Positions 52,011-61,750 of a DNA stretch of 62,898 bases are shown here, piece after piece (position 1 is the stretch's first letter; every line of letters starts with the position of its first letter). The stretch spans positions 1 through 62,898 of the forward strand of contig JAKAKI010000045.1 of the NCBI GenBank assembly GCA_021813505.1. Reading direction: 5' to 3'. The notes beneath the pieces are model-generated. The model was not told where the DNA came from and did not search any database. It saw only the letters and a list, made by a program, of their open reading frames with translations. Origin of the DNA: a bacterium (GTDB taxonomy: Bacteria > Zixibacteria > MSB-5A5 > WJJR01). Made by a program: the position numbers and the translations under genes.

Positions 52011-52910
52011 CTATTGGACTACCAGCGCCAAGGGCGTTGTCACCGGGCGAGCTACTTCGACTCTCGCACCGGTACCTCCCCCACGCAGACTCTGCACGGT
52101 CTTCTCAGATGGCTGGCTCATGTACACGCCAAACACTGTGGGACCGCTGCCCGAAACAAAGACCCCTGCCGCGCCTTGCTCGCGTAACCTCCCTTGCCAC
52201 AACAAGATTTCCGGAGCCCGACGAAGCACCACCGCTTCCAAATCATTGTGGCTTCGTCGGAGAGCAGCAAGGAAGCCCTCCCGGTCGCGGCAATCATGAA
52301 AATTAGCCGCCTTAGCCCCTAAAGTCAAGCGCAAATCCCCGTACACGTCCCCGGCCGACACAAAAACGGGCGGAGTGACCAGGATTGCCCACCATTGCCG
52401 AAATAGCGAAATCGGGGTAAGCTCATCCCCCCGTCCCCGCCCCATCGCCGCCGATTCACCCAGAAAGAACCGAACATCGGCCCCGAGTTGGGCTCCCCAA
52501 GCTCCCAGTTCCCGAGGGGGTACATCAATACCGTACAACCGGGTCATGGCCAAAAGAGTGGCCGCCGCATCCGCGGATCCCCCACCCAGACCGGCTGCAA
52601 TTGGAATGGTTTTGCGAATTGAGATCGAAAGCGATGCCCGGATTCCCGCCGCCCGTTCGACAAGCCGGACCGCTCTCAATATCAGGTTGCCTTCATCGAG
52701 GGGAAATTCCCCCGGTCGGACACCGGCGCTGTCCACCTGCAGTTGCAGGGATACCCCCCCCGCAATCCGCCGGGTGAAGACCAGTTGATCATAAAGGTCA
52801 ACTGCTACAAATCGAGTCAGGATATCATGATACCCATCTGCCCGGCGACCCAGAACACGCAGTCCCAGATTCAATTTCGCCGGTGCCCAGATCTCACAAC
52901 GAGTTCGCAT
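52011..52910 (-). CDS. ispE: 4-diphosphocytidyl-2-C-methyl-D-erythritol kinase
   Basis: GHMP kinase of the non-mevalonate isoprenoid pathway. 299 residues: APAKLNLGLRVLGRRADGYHDI (substrate-binding, catalytic Lys), the glycine-rich ATP loop IPIAAGLGGGSADAAA, catalytic Asp in LGADVRFFL, and VSGSGPTVFG. ATG at 52910 follows the wzi-like gene by 4 bases, so the genes are coupled. Confidence 0.95.
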   Translation of the reverse strand: MRTRCEIWAPAKLNLGLRVLGRRADGYHDILTRFVAVDLYDQLVFTRRIAGGVSLQLQVDSAGVRPGEFPLDEGNLILRAVRLVERAAGIRASLSISIRKTIPIAAGLGGGSADAAATLLAMTRLYGIDVPPRELGAWGAQLGADVRFFLGESAAMGRGRGDELTPISLFRQWWAILVTPPVFVSAGDVYGDLRLTLGAKAANFHDCRDREGFLAALRRSHNDLEAVVLRRAPEILLWQGRLREQGAAGVFVSGSGPTVFGVYMSQPSEKTVQSLRGGGTGARVEVARPVTTPLALVVQ

Positions 52911-52914
52911 CAGC

Positions 52915-54459
52915 TCAGATTCCGAATGTCTTCCAGATCAATGTGGTCAGTTTTGCTAGAACGAAGGGACCGGATTGATTCTGTCCCAAAAGATTGCCGG
53001 CGTTGGTGATCCGCTGGTACCCTGTAGAGAAATCCAACACTAGATTCCCCCCCTTCTGCACGTGCGCCCCCACGCCAGCCGTGAACCGTCGCTGGACTAC
53101 GCCGGATGGGAACTTGATTCCCTTGGGCTCGGGGGTGTACTGCGGGCGCTCAATGCGATCTTCGCCGTTTCGCACAACTTCGAGAACTCCTGTCAGGTCC
53201 AAAAGGGCCGACTGGTGCCAACGCGGACGAAATGTCAGCCGGTCGGCATCCGTCCCGAGATTAGACCCGATCCCGACGGGCCGGCCAGAGAGAAAATCAG
53301 TGAAGTGCATATAGCGATTATGGGGGTAATCCTGGCCATAAACGAACGTGTTGACACGCTCATACTCCATGTTGACAAAGAGCCTGCCGGACGCCAGATC
53401 CGACCAGGCCAGTCCGGCCGAGAATCCAATTTGCTGCGGCTCGCTGTGGAAATCGATTTGGAAATCGTCGGCCATGAATTCGCCGTACAACTCGACTCCC
53501 GTCCTGGGGCGCCACGAGAACTCCAGATTCCAAAGTGGATTGTCGTTCACTTTGTTATTGAGCTGCTCCCAGTAGTACGGCAGCAGCGGGTTGAGATAAT
53601 TCCACTCCCAGGGACGTCCCACACCACCAAAAACCATCACCTCGGACACCGCCAGCTCCAGGTTGGTCCGGGGACGCCAGTCCAACCGGTGCGCCACGAG
53701 ATAACGATTCGCAAGCCCCTGCTCGGTTATCATGCGATCGAGCGCCGTCGCGTGAAACATGAAGGACCACTTCGACGCACGGTAGGAGGCGCGGAACCCG
53801 TCGAACGGCGGCGAGTGATCCGACACAAGCAGCACATCGACGGGGGAACGGCCCCAACGCCAATACTCCCGTCCGAGCGCGAGATGAAAACGCCCGCGAT
53901 GTAATGTCATCACCGCCTGCTCAACCCAGGCCGTAAACTTCTGTTTCCAATACTCCCCGTGGAATTGTGAATCCGCACGCCCATCGGAGTCGAATCGAAC
54001 ACGGGTTCGCGTGGAGAAGCCTCCGCCTGTGCCGAATGAACCAACAACATCGAATCCCACCCGGTTCTTCGCGTAGGCATGCCGGTACTGATCGGTGCGG
54101 GCGGTTGGGCCGCCGCCCAGGCGAACGTATTCTCCCTTCCGCTCGGAGCCGCTGCTATCGGCGGTAAGTTCCTCTGCGAATTCCTGCTTCAGCCGTTCTG
54201 TCCATATCCGCTGACTTTCGGTGAGCCGGTCTGTGTGGGACAGCAGTGACGAAAGTCCATCGACGATTTCACCACGCGTGTATGGCTTTGTATGCAGAAG
54301 AATGGCTGCGAACTCCCCTTGAGTGGACAACTCGAAGACCGCATCGTATATCCACGAATCCAAGGTCACATCTTGGTTGCAGCCTCCGGCGCCAAACACC
54401 GGGAAGCACACCAACAGACAGATTCCCGCAGTCAGGATTGCTGTTGCGTAGCGTCGCAT
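52915..54459 (-). CDS. Capsule assembly Wzi-like outer-membrane protein
   Basis: 514 residues with signal peptide (MRRYATAILTAGICLLVCFPVFGAGG) and a beta-barrel. Wzi-like features: N-terminal helical part (KPYTRGEIVDGLSSLLSHTDRLTESQRIWTERLKQEF), LGREYWRWGRS and PPFDGFRASYRASKWSFMFHA, WNYLNPLLPYYWEQ, and NRYMHFTDFLSGRPVG. Wzi helps anchor capsule at the surface, so a surface-polysaccharide role is inferred. Start ATG 54459 chosen over a longer frame to 54486. An unusual gene to head the ispE-spoVG-prs-rplY run. Confidence 0.72.
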   Translation of the reverse strand: MRRYATAILTAGICLLVCFPVFGAGGCNQDVTLDSWIYDAVFELSTQGEFAAILLHTKPYTRGEIVDGLSSLLSHTDRLTESQRIWTERLKQEFAEELTADSSGSERKGEYVRLGGGPTARTDQYRHAYAKNRVGFDVVGSFGTGGGFSTRTRVRFDSDGRADSQFHGEYWKQKFTAWVEQAVMTLHRGRFHLALGREYWRWGRSPVDVLLVSDHSPPFDGFRASYRASKWSFMFHATALDRMITEQGLANRYLVAHRLDWRPRTNLELAVSEVMVFGGVGRPWEWNYLNPLLPYYWEQLNNKVNDNPLWNLEFSWRPRTGVELYGEFMADDFQIDFHSEPQQIGFSAGLAWSDLASGRLFVNMEYERVNTFVYGQDYPHNRYMHFTDFLSGRPVGIGSNLGTDADRLTFRPRWHQSALLDLTGVLEVVRNGEDRIERPQYTPEPKGIKFPSGVVQRRFTAGVGAHVQKGGNLVLDFSTGYQRITNAGNLLGQNQSGPFVLAKLTTLIWKTFGI

Positions 54460-54720
54460 GGCGCGGACGGTAGTCGTTCGGGACACCGGTCGTCAATGTC
54501 AAACCCGAGGAAGGCACAACCGCCCGCCAGTTGTGGGCTTCTTCCCATCATGAGAAGAGGACAAGACCATTGCCGCTTCTGGTCGCTTCCGAGCCTGGCC
54601 ATTAACAGGCATTCCGCCATGCACTTACCCAGCCGACAATTGGTTCGCGGGCGCCGAGATTGGGCACGAATATTGCACCATCACGCTAAGCACAAGATCG
54701 ACAAATGCTTGTGATCAGCT

Positions 54721-55404
54721 ATGCGGATATCGGAAGCCTTCTATACCCTGGCATCGATTCGCCGGGCCAATACGCCTCAACGTCCGCGAAGTGGACAATC
54801 CCCCCAGACTCCCGAGGCTGGTCAGACTGCAGGTGTTGCAGGTTTCTTTGATGTCCCAAGCCAGAGCACTTCTTCAACGGGACCTGTCGCGCAACGCAGT
54901 CTGGCCGAGATGCTCCATCAGCACTTTGTTGAGGAGGTACGCCTGCGGGACCGCGACCACGATGGCTTGCTGAGCCAGGACGAATACGCCAGCACCCCGG
55001 AGGAATTCCGGGCACTCGACAGCGATTCGGATGGCCGCATCGGTGCGTTCGATCTGGTGCATGCCGCCCTGCAGCGAAATCGTGACCTCTCGGAAATCGT
55101 CGCGGGCCCCTGGGCTCCGATCTACGGCGCCATCATGAATTCGCCGCTCAAGGATAACGCCAGTCTGGACGCCGCCGCGCTGATGGGCGCACAGGAAGTC
55201 GTGAATCAGGAGCAGGAGATCGCCGATTCTTCGTGGATCAGGACTACTCAAGACGACGTGCCCGCAAGTTCAACCGTCGAAGGCATCATGAGTGATTTCC
55301 GGTCACGGCATGACAAGCTGGACCTGTTACGCGCCCGGTTGGATGACCTCGCGGCCCGCCTCGGCAGTACACCTCAGTACCAGCATGTCGACCATATGGC
55401 CTAG
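54721..55404 (+). CDS. EF-hand protein
   Basis: 227 residues. Two canonical EF-hand loops close together: DRDHDGLLSQDEY and DSDSDGRIGAFDL (about residues 77-114), so calcium binding is expected. The N-terminus is Ser/Gln/Pro-rich and disordered-looking, the C-terminus helical (RSRHDKLDLLRARLDDLAARLG, coiled coil). No signal peptide seen. Its 5' gap of 234 bases shows nothing definite. It precedes the HEAT/HD-GYP pair by about 53 bases and may share a transcript. Confidence 0.75.
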   Translation: MRISEAFYTLASIRRANTPQRPRSGQSPQTPEAGQTAGVAGFFDVPSQSTSSTGPVAQRSLAEMLHQHFVEEVRLRDRDHDGLLSQDEYASTPEEFRALDSDSDGRIGAFDLVHAALQRNRDLSEIVAGPWAPIYGAIMNSPLKDNASLDAAALMGAQEVVNQEQEIADSSWIRTTQDDVPASSTVEGIMSDFRSRHDKLDLLRARLDDLAARLGSTPQYQHVDHMA

Positions 55405-55457
55405 CGATACCACGCGTAATCCTCCTTCCACAGAACGCCGATAAAACGATTAACGAT

Positions 55458-57257
55458 ATGGGAGAGCGGAACTTCATCGATCTTGAGGCGAGTCCGGCGC
55501 CGGCAGCCATCGAACCGATGGAAGCGGTCGCGGGCGGAATACGCGAGTTCTGCTCCATGCTGGAGCGGACCGTCAAGACCGTGTGCCTGTACCCACCCAC
55601 CAACCCGCTCCCCGATGAATTCCGCCAAAAGCTCTTCGATGCCTTGACGCGTCAATTGGAACGCGGCGGACGATTCGCCCTCACGACGACCGATTCGAGC
55701 TTCCTGTCCGAAGGCACCCGTGTCTACGAGCGCCCTGGCACCGAGGAAAACCTCGCGTACCTGCTCTTCCGTGACGGCATTCGCGAAGTGGCCTTTGAGC
55801 CAGGTGTCGATCGCAGTGAATGCGACCGCTTTGTCGCCGTTCTCGTCGGCGCCTTCTCCGTGTCGGAAACCGCACACGACGTCGCCAACCGGCTGTGGGA
55901 AGCGGGACTCACGCACATTCGCCATTACACCGTCGACCGTGTCGTCAGCGGCACTTACATCGATATGGCCGACGATCGCCAACTCGCCGTGCGCCACGAG
56001 CGGTTCGTGCAACAAGGGACCGCAGAACCCGCCCCTGTCGCGGAGGCTCAACATCCCGGCGAACCGTCCACCCCCTATGAGGGGACTCAGCAGGAACGCT
56101 ACCGGTACGTCTCTCAGGTGTTTGGCGATATCGCCCAATTCTCCGACGACGACAAGGCACGTGTCTCGACATTGGCCGAGGGCGATGGACCCGGCGTCTC
56201 GGAACAAATCGGATTGGAGATTCTCTTCGAGATCACGCGCGGCACAGGCAGCCCGATGCTGATCGAGGAAGCCCTGGCTGTCATGGAGAAACAGTACGAT
56301 CGTTTCATCCAGACCGATGCCTGGGATCTCGCCCGCACCATCCTCGAAGGCTGGCGCAACCCGCCCGCGAACCTGACCGAAAGTGCCGCGAAACGTTTGC
56401 AGCACGCGCTCACTTATGCGTCGGAATCACGCCACTTCGAACGTCTGGCCAAGTATCTCAATGCCAACCCCGACACCGACCTCGGCCGCATTCAGGCGTT
56501 TCTCGAACTCTTCGATATGGCCGCGACCAAATCGATCACGTCCATGTTAAGCGATTTAGAACACCGCCCGACCCGACAGATGGTCTGCCGTTTCCTTGCA
56601 TCGCGCGGTGCCGGTGCGGTCGATCTGATCGGCTCCTTCGTGTATGACAAACGCTGGTACGTCGTGCGCAATATAGCGATGGTCCTGGGCGAAATCGGCA
56701 ACGAGCGGACGGTCGGCTACCTGCGCAAGGCGGCCGGCCATCAGGACAAACGCGTCCGGCAGGAGGCGCTGCGCGCGATCAAACGCGTCGAAGGACTCGA
56801 TGCCGCCAAGGTGTTGCTGTCGTTCCTGGACGATGACGAGATCGACATGCGATTGAATGCGCTTCGCGCTGTCAAGAGCGAGCACAGCGCCGCTTGCCTG
56901 CCCGAATTGAAGAAACGCGTCGAGGATCCTGCGCTGGTCGATTTTGAACCCGACGAAATTCGCGAACTCCTTATGGCCTATTCACGAACCGGCGGACCAG
57001 GCGCCACCGCGCAGTTGCTGCAATTGGCAAAAAAGTCGACCCTGTTCGCACGCCGCTGGATTCCGGTCAAACTCGCCGCCATCGAAGCGCTCGGCTCCTG
57101 CCGCAGCAGTGAGGCCCGCGCGCATCTCGAAATCATGGCGCAAAACCGCAACCGGGATATCGCGCAGACAGCCAAAGCCGCCCTGAAAGCCCGTTCCGCC
57201 AAGCGTCCGGCCTCCGCGACCGCCACCGAAGAGAAGACCGAGGATGCCCTGGTATGA
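55458..57257 (+). CDS. HEAT-repeat protein partnered with an HD-GYP protein
   Basis: 599 residues, soluble. N-terminal half unassigned (REFCSMLERTVKTVCLYPPTNPLP; FALTTTDSSFLSEGTRVYERPG); the same 'yxPxNp / FxxxxxSxxFLxxG' layout appears in the N-terminal region of the following HD-GYP gene, so the two may share an ancestral domain. C-terminal half consists of HEAT/PBS-type repeats (VRNIAMVLGEIGNERTVGYLRKAAGHQDKRVRQEALRAIKRV, DEIDMRLNALRAVKSEHSAACLPELKKRVED). The stop overlaps the next start. Confidence 0.78.
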   Translation: MGERNFIDLEASPAPAAIEPMEAVAGGIREFCSMLERTVKTVCLYPPTNPLPDEFRQKLFDALTRQLERGGRFALTTTDSSFLSEGTRVYERPGTEENLAYLLFRDGIREVAFEPGVDRSECDRFVAVLVGAFSVSETAHDVANRLWEAGLTHIRHYTVDRVVSGTYIDMADDRQLAVRHERFVQQGTAEPAPVAEAQHPGEPSTPYEGTQQERYRYVSQVFGDIAQFSDDDKARVSTLAEGDGPGVSEQIGLEILFEITRGTGSPMLIEEALAVMEKQYDRFIQTDAWDLARTILEGWRNPPANLTESAAKRLQHALTYASESRHFERLAKYLNANPDTDLGRIQAFLELFDMAATKSITSMLSDLEHRPTRQMVCRFLASRGAGAVDLIGSFVYDKRWYVVRNIAMVLGEIGNERTVGYLRKAAGHQDKRVRQEALRAIKRVEGLDAAKVLLSFLDDDEIDMRLNALRAVKSEHSAACLPELKKRVEDPALVDFEPDEIRELLMAYSRTGGPGATAQLLQLAKKSTLFARRWIPVKLAAIEALGSCRSSEARAHLEIMAQNRNRDIAQTAKAALKARSAKRPASATATEEKTEDALV

Positions 57258-58762
57258 TGCGAACGACCGATCAAATTTCCAATGCGCAAACCGGCGAGCA
57301 GACGGCCCTCGCCCTGGCGGTGCTTCGGACATTCCATGCGGCATTGAAAGCTGTCGCCGTTTACGAGGAAAACAACTCCGTTTACGTGGCCCGGCGCAAG
57401 GAACTCCTCGCGGCGCTGGAATCGGTTTTCAAGTTCACCGCGGAATGCGAGATTGTCTACCAGAACGACTACTTCTTCGTCAACGGCAACCGGCTCAACT
57501 ATGACCGTGACTTTCCTTTTGGCCGCGCCCTGGCGCTGCGATTCAAGGATATCAAGCTCGGGGGCATCACGTTCGCCTCGGCCGCTCCGGCGGGTTCCGT
57601 TGATCAGGCGCTTGTCGTTCTGGCGCACGCCGACTCCCGCGCCGCCGATCCATACGCTGCTCTGTTATCCTCTTGGAGCAGCCTGAACATCGACGGGATC
57701 TCGATTGCCCCGCTCTCATCCAAAGACGACGATCATCTCCGCGACGAGGAGGAAGGCGAAGCGGCCACCCGCGCCGTGCGCATGCGGCGGGCACAGGCTC
57801 TGTTCCAACGGTCCGAATCCGTTGTGCAGGAGTTCTGGGAACGCGCCCGCGACCGCAACTCGTTTGATGCTTCAGCCACCCGGCGCGTCGTGCACCAGTT
57901 GATCGACCAGATTGCCAACGACGAGGATACGCTTTTGGAATTCACCACCCTGAAGGACTTTGACGAGTACACGTACTACCACTGCGTCAACGTTGCAATC
58001 TACTCCATCGCCGTTGGGTTGCGGCTCGGGATGGATCGCGCGCGCCTGACGCAATTGGGGATGACCGCCCTCTTCCACGACATCGGCAAAGTCAAGCTCC
58101 CCCAGGACTTGATCAACAAGCCCGATGAGTTCGACGAAAACGACTGGCGCCAGATCCGGCAGCATCCAACGATGGGCGCATTGACGCTCGCGCGGATGCG
58201 CCAGATCGACGATCAAATCGGGCTGGCGATGGCCGGCGCCTTCGAACACCACCTGCGCATGGACGGCACGGGATACCCCGCCTGCTCCAGCAAACGCGAA
58301 CTGCATGTCTTTTCGCGCATCATCATGCTGTGCGACGTCTACGACGCCATGACCGCCGGCCGGGTCTATCACAAGAAACGCACCAGCCCCGACGAAGCCA
58401 TCCGGCGTATCCTCTACCGCGCCAAGGACTGGTATGATCCGCTGATCGTGAAGGCCTTCATCAATATGCTGGGCATTTTCCCGGTGGGCACCGTCGCCCG
58501 CCTCTCCGACGGCAGCATCGTAGTCGTTACGCGCAACGCCCCCGAAGATCCCTATGCCCCCGAAGTGCTGGTAGTGCGTGATCCCAACGGGGAACCGATG
58601 CGTCAGGAACTACGCCTCACCAGACGTGACGCAAATCCAGAAGGACCGGGATTGCACATCGCCGAAATTCTCGACGCTGTTACCGAGAAGATCAACATCC
58701 ACGAATACATCGCCGTCGTCGAACCCGCAAAACCCGTCGCCGAACCGGCCACGATCTCCTGA
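57254..58762 (+). CDS. HD-GYP domain protein, probable cyclic di-GMP phosphodiesterase
   Basis: 502 residues. Residues 1-200: a domain similar to the N-terminus of the preceding HEAT protein (VAVYEENNSVYVARRKELLAALESVFKF, QNDYFFVNGNRL). HD-GYP domain from about 205: His243, HD pair His275-Asp276 in LFHDIGKVKLP, DLINKP, and the HHxxxDGTGYP signature at 332-342, with LCDVYDAMTAGRVY following. All metal ligands visible are intact. No receiver or membrane segment. ATGATG start at 57254 overlaps the previous stop, so both proteins are made together. Confidence 0.9.
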   Translation: MMRTTDQISNAQTGEQTALALAVLRTFHAALKAVAVYEENNSVYVARRKELLAALESVFKFTAECEIVYQNDYFFVNGNRLNYDRDFPFGRALALRFKDIKLGGITFASAAPAGSVDQALVVLAHADSRAADPYAALLSSWSSLNIDGISIAPLSSKDDDHLRDEEEGEAATRAVRMRRAQALFQRSESVVQEFWERARDRNSFDASATRRVVHQLIDQIANDEDTLLEFTTLKDFDEYTYYHCVNVAIYSIAVGLRLGMDRARLTQLGMTALFHDIGKVKLPQDLINKPDEFDENDWRQIRQHPTMGALTLARMRQIDDQIGLAMAGAFEHHLRMDGTGYPACSSKRELHVFSRIIMLCDVYDAMTAGRVYHKKRTSPDEAIRRILYRAKDWYDPLIVKAFINMLGIFPVGTVARLSDGSIVVVTRNAPEDPYAPEVLVVRDPNGEPMRQELRLTRRDANPEGPGLHIAEILDAVTEKINIHEYIAVVEPAKPVAEPATIS

Positions 58763-58947
58763 ATCTGTAGCATAGGCCCTCGTGGCCGATCCAGACAGGC
58801 ACAGTGAAAGAGGGTGGGCAGAGCCCACCCTACTTGCTTGCCGCAAGGAATTCGTAGGGCGGGCTTTGCCCACCGGAACTCGCGGGAACGATTCAACGGC
58901 GGTTCTTCAACACGCCCCGGTGGCATGGGCATCCCGCCCATGCACCA
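58763..58947. repeat. Composite repeat region
   Basis: Between two convergent genes: a fragment TAGCATAGGCCCTCGTGGCC (58768-58787) of the element found in tandem at 43201, a palindrome AGGGTGGGC-AGA-GCCCACCCT (58811-58831) and a related GTAGGGCGGGCTTTGCCCACC (58854-58874). No T-run terminator is seen, so these hairpins may separate the convergent transcripts. Confidence 0.8.
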
Positions 58948-61521
58948 CTACTTAATAATAACAATCTTCCCGACCTGCGATCCCAGGCGGGAATCAACCC
59001 GGTAGATGTAGATTCCCGACGTCACCGGCTGTGCATTGCGGCTGATCAAGTCCCAACCGACCGACGAGGAATAGGTCGTTAGGAAACGGTCGGGATGATG
59101 AATCTCACGAATGAGGTCCCCCGCCAGTGTGTAGATCCGAATCGTGGCCGTGTCGGGCAGATTGATGAAATGAATGCGACGGTCGTATTCGGTCATTACA
59201 GGGTGGCCGTACCCCTCATACCCTTCAGCGAAGTAGTTCGTCCGATTCCCGAATGCGTCATTGTACGCAATCTTGTACGGATTCGGATACACCGACACCT
59301 TGATGCTGGAATCCTTCACGACATCGGCGGAGTAGATCGGCTGGCCGTATTGGCAATTGTTGGCAGGTGATGATTCCATCGGGTCGAGATTCTTCTCGTA
59401 GTCACCAAAATCGAATGTCGTAACCGCAAAATACAACGGCACCGACGCCTGAAGATTGCCCAGGTTCACTTCGTAAATCCCGTACGTCAGTGGCTCCCCC
59501 TCCACCACCGTGTCCCGCTCCGCCACCCGCTGGATGATATTGGTCTCCGGACGACCTTCATCCACATACTCATTGGCACGGTTGGCGGCCTCCGGGGCCC
59601 AGTACGAGAGCCTCTCGCGTAATGTAACTCCGACAATCTCCCCCTGCGCATTCCACGTCGTGTCCCAGAACGAATCCCGATACGCCTCATTCAGCGACGG
59701 TACCGCGTACTGGCGGGGATCGAATGCAGCTCCCAGCATCTGTTGCCATTCCACGGCTGTCTGTGGGTCGGATATCTGCCGCCAATCACCCGTGCCCGGC
59801 TGGTACGCCAGGCGCTTGTAGTCCTCGCGATCCCAACTCGCCACTAATGACAATTGATCATCGGTCCCAAATCGACCGGCATAGATGCGATACCCCTCAA
59901 AGTCGCGCTTACGGGACAGCGGGTCCTCTTCCAATTCGGTGAAAACCCCGTTCCAGCTCAGAATCGCTTTGCCAGGCTCAGTAACAAGCTTGAATTCTGG
60001 TCCGGGTGGCGCCTGGGGTCCGCGCCAGTCGGGAACACCGTCACCTTGGTAAAACACCGAGTCGCAACCGCCTCCATCCTCCCGACAGTTGACAAGGTAT
60101 GCCCGGCCGCGATTCCCGTCATGGTCGGTGTCCACACCGGGGTTATCGAACACCCAGTCCGCCCAGCGCGCGTTGGTGATGAGATCGGAAAAGTCGAGAT
60201 GATCGAGGTATGATTGTGGATTCGTCGGATCGAACCGCTCCGAGAAGTTCCGTGGATCGGTGTGGAAGTTGTTTCCGGCAATGAGCGCCACCGTGAAGGG
60301 AAGTGAATCTCCCGGCTGGATGGGCGGCAGCGGACCGTACGAGACCATGAAATGAGGGATCGCTCCGCCTGCCAGTTCACGGGCCTTTACACTGCCAAGT
60401 GGCGGGAGCCAACCACTTTGTGTTTGGTCGATCGCTGCGTACGCCTGATCATAGTCGATTTCGCCATTCATCATCATTCTGAAACGGCTACGGTCGCCGA
60501 GTGGAGTGCCGTTTGCCACGACAGATCCGGGTTGATTAAAACGTTGGCCGGGTCCCCAGTCAGTCCTATCATCCGGCTGCGCCCACCAGTTGTAGCTGAG
60601 CCTGGCGCCGGGAGACCCGCGCAGAACACGGACGCCCAGCACGCCAGTAACGCTCCACGGGACGAAGACGCTACCCTGGTAAGGGTCGCCGTCGTTGTCG
60701 GCCGCCCACGACAGATCAAAAGTGTCCAGCGTGCCGGGAACGATGCCCGGAACGGTCCTAACCAACCCTGTCATGTCATCGAAATCAGATCCTGAACTTG
60801 GTGGGCGATTGCCACCTCGTACGTACGCGTTGACTAGAAAGCCTACAGCGCCCGTGCTAATGGCTGCGTTTGTGATGTTCTTGATCCAATAATCAATAAT
60901 AATGAACCGTCTGGCGTAACTGTTCGACCAGGCATAGCTGGTCTGGTGAACCTCGATACCGATCGGTACGTGCCGCCGGTTGTCGACGGGGTCTACCGAA
61001 TTCGGATGGACGAACGTATCAGAAAATACTGCGTAGTATTCCTGCTCAGCCCTGGCGGGGGGGGCATAACGTGGAGATGACCTCAACGATGAGGATTCCA
61101 AAATGCCGGTGAACGGCCAAAAGCCGTAAGGAATCCCGCCAAAACCCAAAGCGGTGGCACTGACAGTTGTATCTGTAGTGCGGCCGCAACCGAAAATCAA
61201 GCTGGCGGAATTAAGATACTGGTTCGCAGACCGGGGAGGGAATTCGAATCGCGGCGTCCAGTCGATTCCCAGAAAGTCCTGGTCTCTGGTTGGAACAGCA
61301 CCCGTTCCAATGATCCCGGAATTGCTAAGCGTAACCCACACTTGTCCAGCATAATGCACGCGAGCTTCATAAACGGGGACGGCTAGCGTCTTCCAGGTCC
61401 CTGCTGTCTCTCGAGCGACATCCGCAAAGACAGTCGAAACACTCAGTAACAGGGCTGTCGCTCCAATAGACAGTCGACGAGTGTATCGATGGATGTCTAT
61501 CGTCAACCGGTCATCACTCAC
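58948..61521 (-). CDS. Large secreted protein with FlgD/Por-type C-terminal tail
   Basis: 857 residues. Signal peptide (RRLSIGATALLLSVSTVFADVA). The body is a long beta-rich protein with WDREDYKR and fibronectin-type spacing (PGPEFKLVTEPGKAILSWNGV), resembling large secreted FCB proteins of unknown function. C-terminus: VSVYPNPYKIAYNDAFG, IRIYTLAGDLIREI, WDLISRNAQPVTSGIYIYRV ... KIVIIK, the FlgD-Ig/Por-type sorting domain, consistent with type IX-like export (machinery not in window). GTG start; a homopolymeric C tract lies in the candidate promoter. Confidence 0.85.
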   Translation of the reverse strand: MSDDRLTIDIHRYTRRLSIGATALLLSVSTVFADVARETAGTWKTLAVPVYEARVHYAGQVWVTLSNSGIIGTGAVPTRDQDFLGIDWTPRFEFPPRSANQYLNSASLIFGCGRTTDTTVSATALGFGGIPYGFWPFTGILESSSLRSSPRYAPPARAEQEYYAVFSDTFVHPNSVDPVDNRRHVPIGIEVHQTSYAWSNSYARRFIIIDYWIKNITNAAISTGAVGFLVNAYVRGGNRPPSSGSDFDDMTGLVRTVPGIVPGTLDTFDLSWAADNDGDPYQGSVFVPWSVTGVLGVRVLRGSPGARLSYNWWAQPDDRTDWGPGQRFNQPGSVVANGTPLGDRSRFRMMMNGEIDYDQAYAAIDQTQSGWLPPLGSVKARELAGGAIPHFMVSYGPLPPIQPGDSLPFTVALIAGNNFHTDPRNFSERFDPTNPQSYLDHLDFSDLITNARWADWVFDNPGVDTDHDGNRGRAYLVNCREDGGGCDSVFYQGDGVPDWRGPQAPPGPEFKLVTEPGKAILSWNGVFTELEEDPLSRKRDFEGYRIYAGRFGTDDQLSLVASWDREDYKRLAYQPGTGDWRQISDPQTAVEWQQMLGAAFDPRQYAVPSLNEAYRDSFWDTTWNAQGEIVGVTLRERLSYWAPEAANRANEYVDEGRPETNIIQRVAERDTVVEGEPLTYGIYEVNLGNLQASVPLYFAVTTFDFGDYEKNLDPMESSPANNCQYGQPIYSADVVKDSSIKVSVYPNPYKIAYNDAFGNRTNYFAEGYEGYGHPVMTEYDRRIHFINLPDTATIRIYTLAGDLIREIHHPDRFLTTYSSSVGWDLISRNAQPVTSGIYIYRVDSRLGSQVGKIVIIK

Positions 61522-61682
61522 TCTGCCCTACAACCCGCCTGCAGAACCATCTGCCCCATTCCATAATTCAATGCCTGCGGCCCGATTACCACAGCTTGCT
61601 CGTCTATCGCTTGAGCCGATCCCCCTGCAGACCGCTCGTCTGCCGGATTCTGCAACGGATTTCAAGATTCCACTTGACATAG

Positions 61683-61710
61683 ATACTAGAGGGGGGGGGC
61701 AATTTGTCAA
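61683..61710 (-). promoter_or_regulatory. Candidate promoter with C9 tract in the spacer
   Basis: On the minus strand -35 TTGACA (61705-61710), 16-base spacer AATTGCCCCCCCCCTC, -10 TAGTAT (61683-61688). Nine consecutive C residues fill the spacer, and the whole is framed by the inverted repeat CTTGACA/TGTCAAG (61673-61711). About 160 bases upstream of the GTG at 61521. Confidence 0.5.
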
Positions 61711-61750
61711 GGTCAAAAATCGGCTAATCAGGCCAAGATTGGAGGTCTTC

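Noticed and set aside
61673-61702. Plus-strand promoter for the thioredoxin-fold gene using TTGACA at 61674
   Set aside because: No -10 hexamer lies 16-18 bases downstream; the spacer position falls in the G tract.
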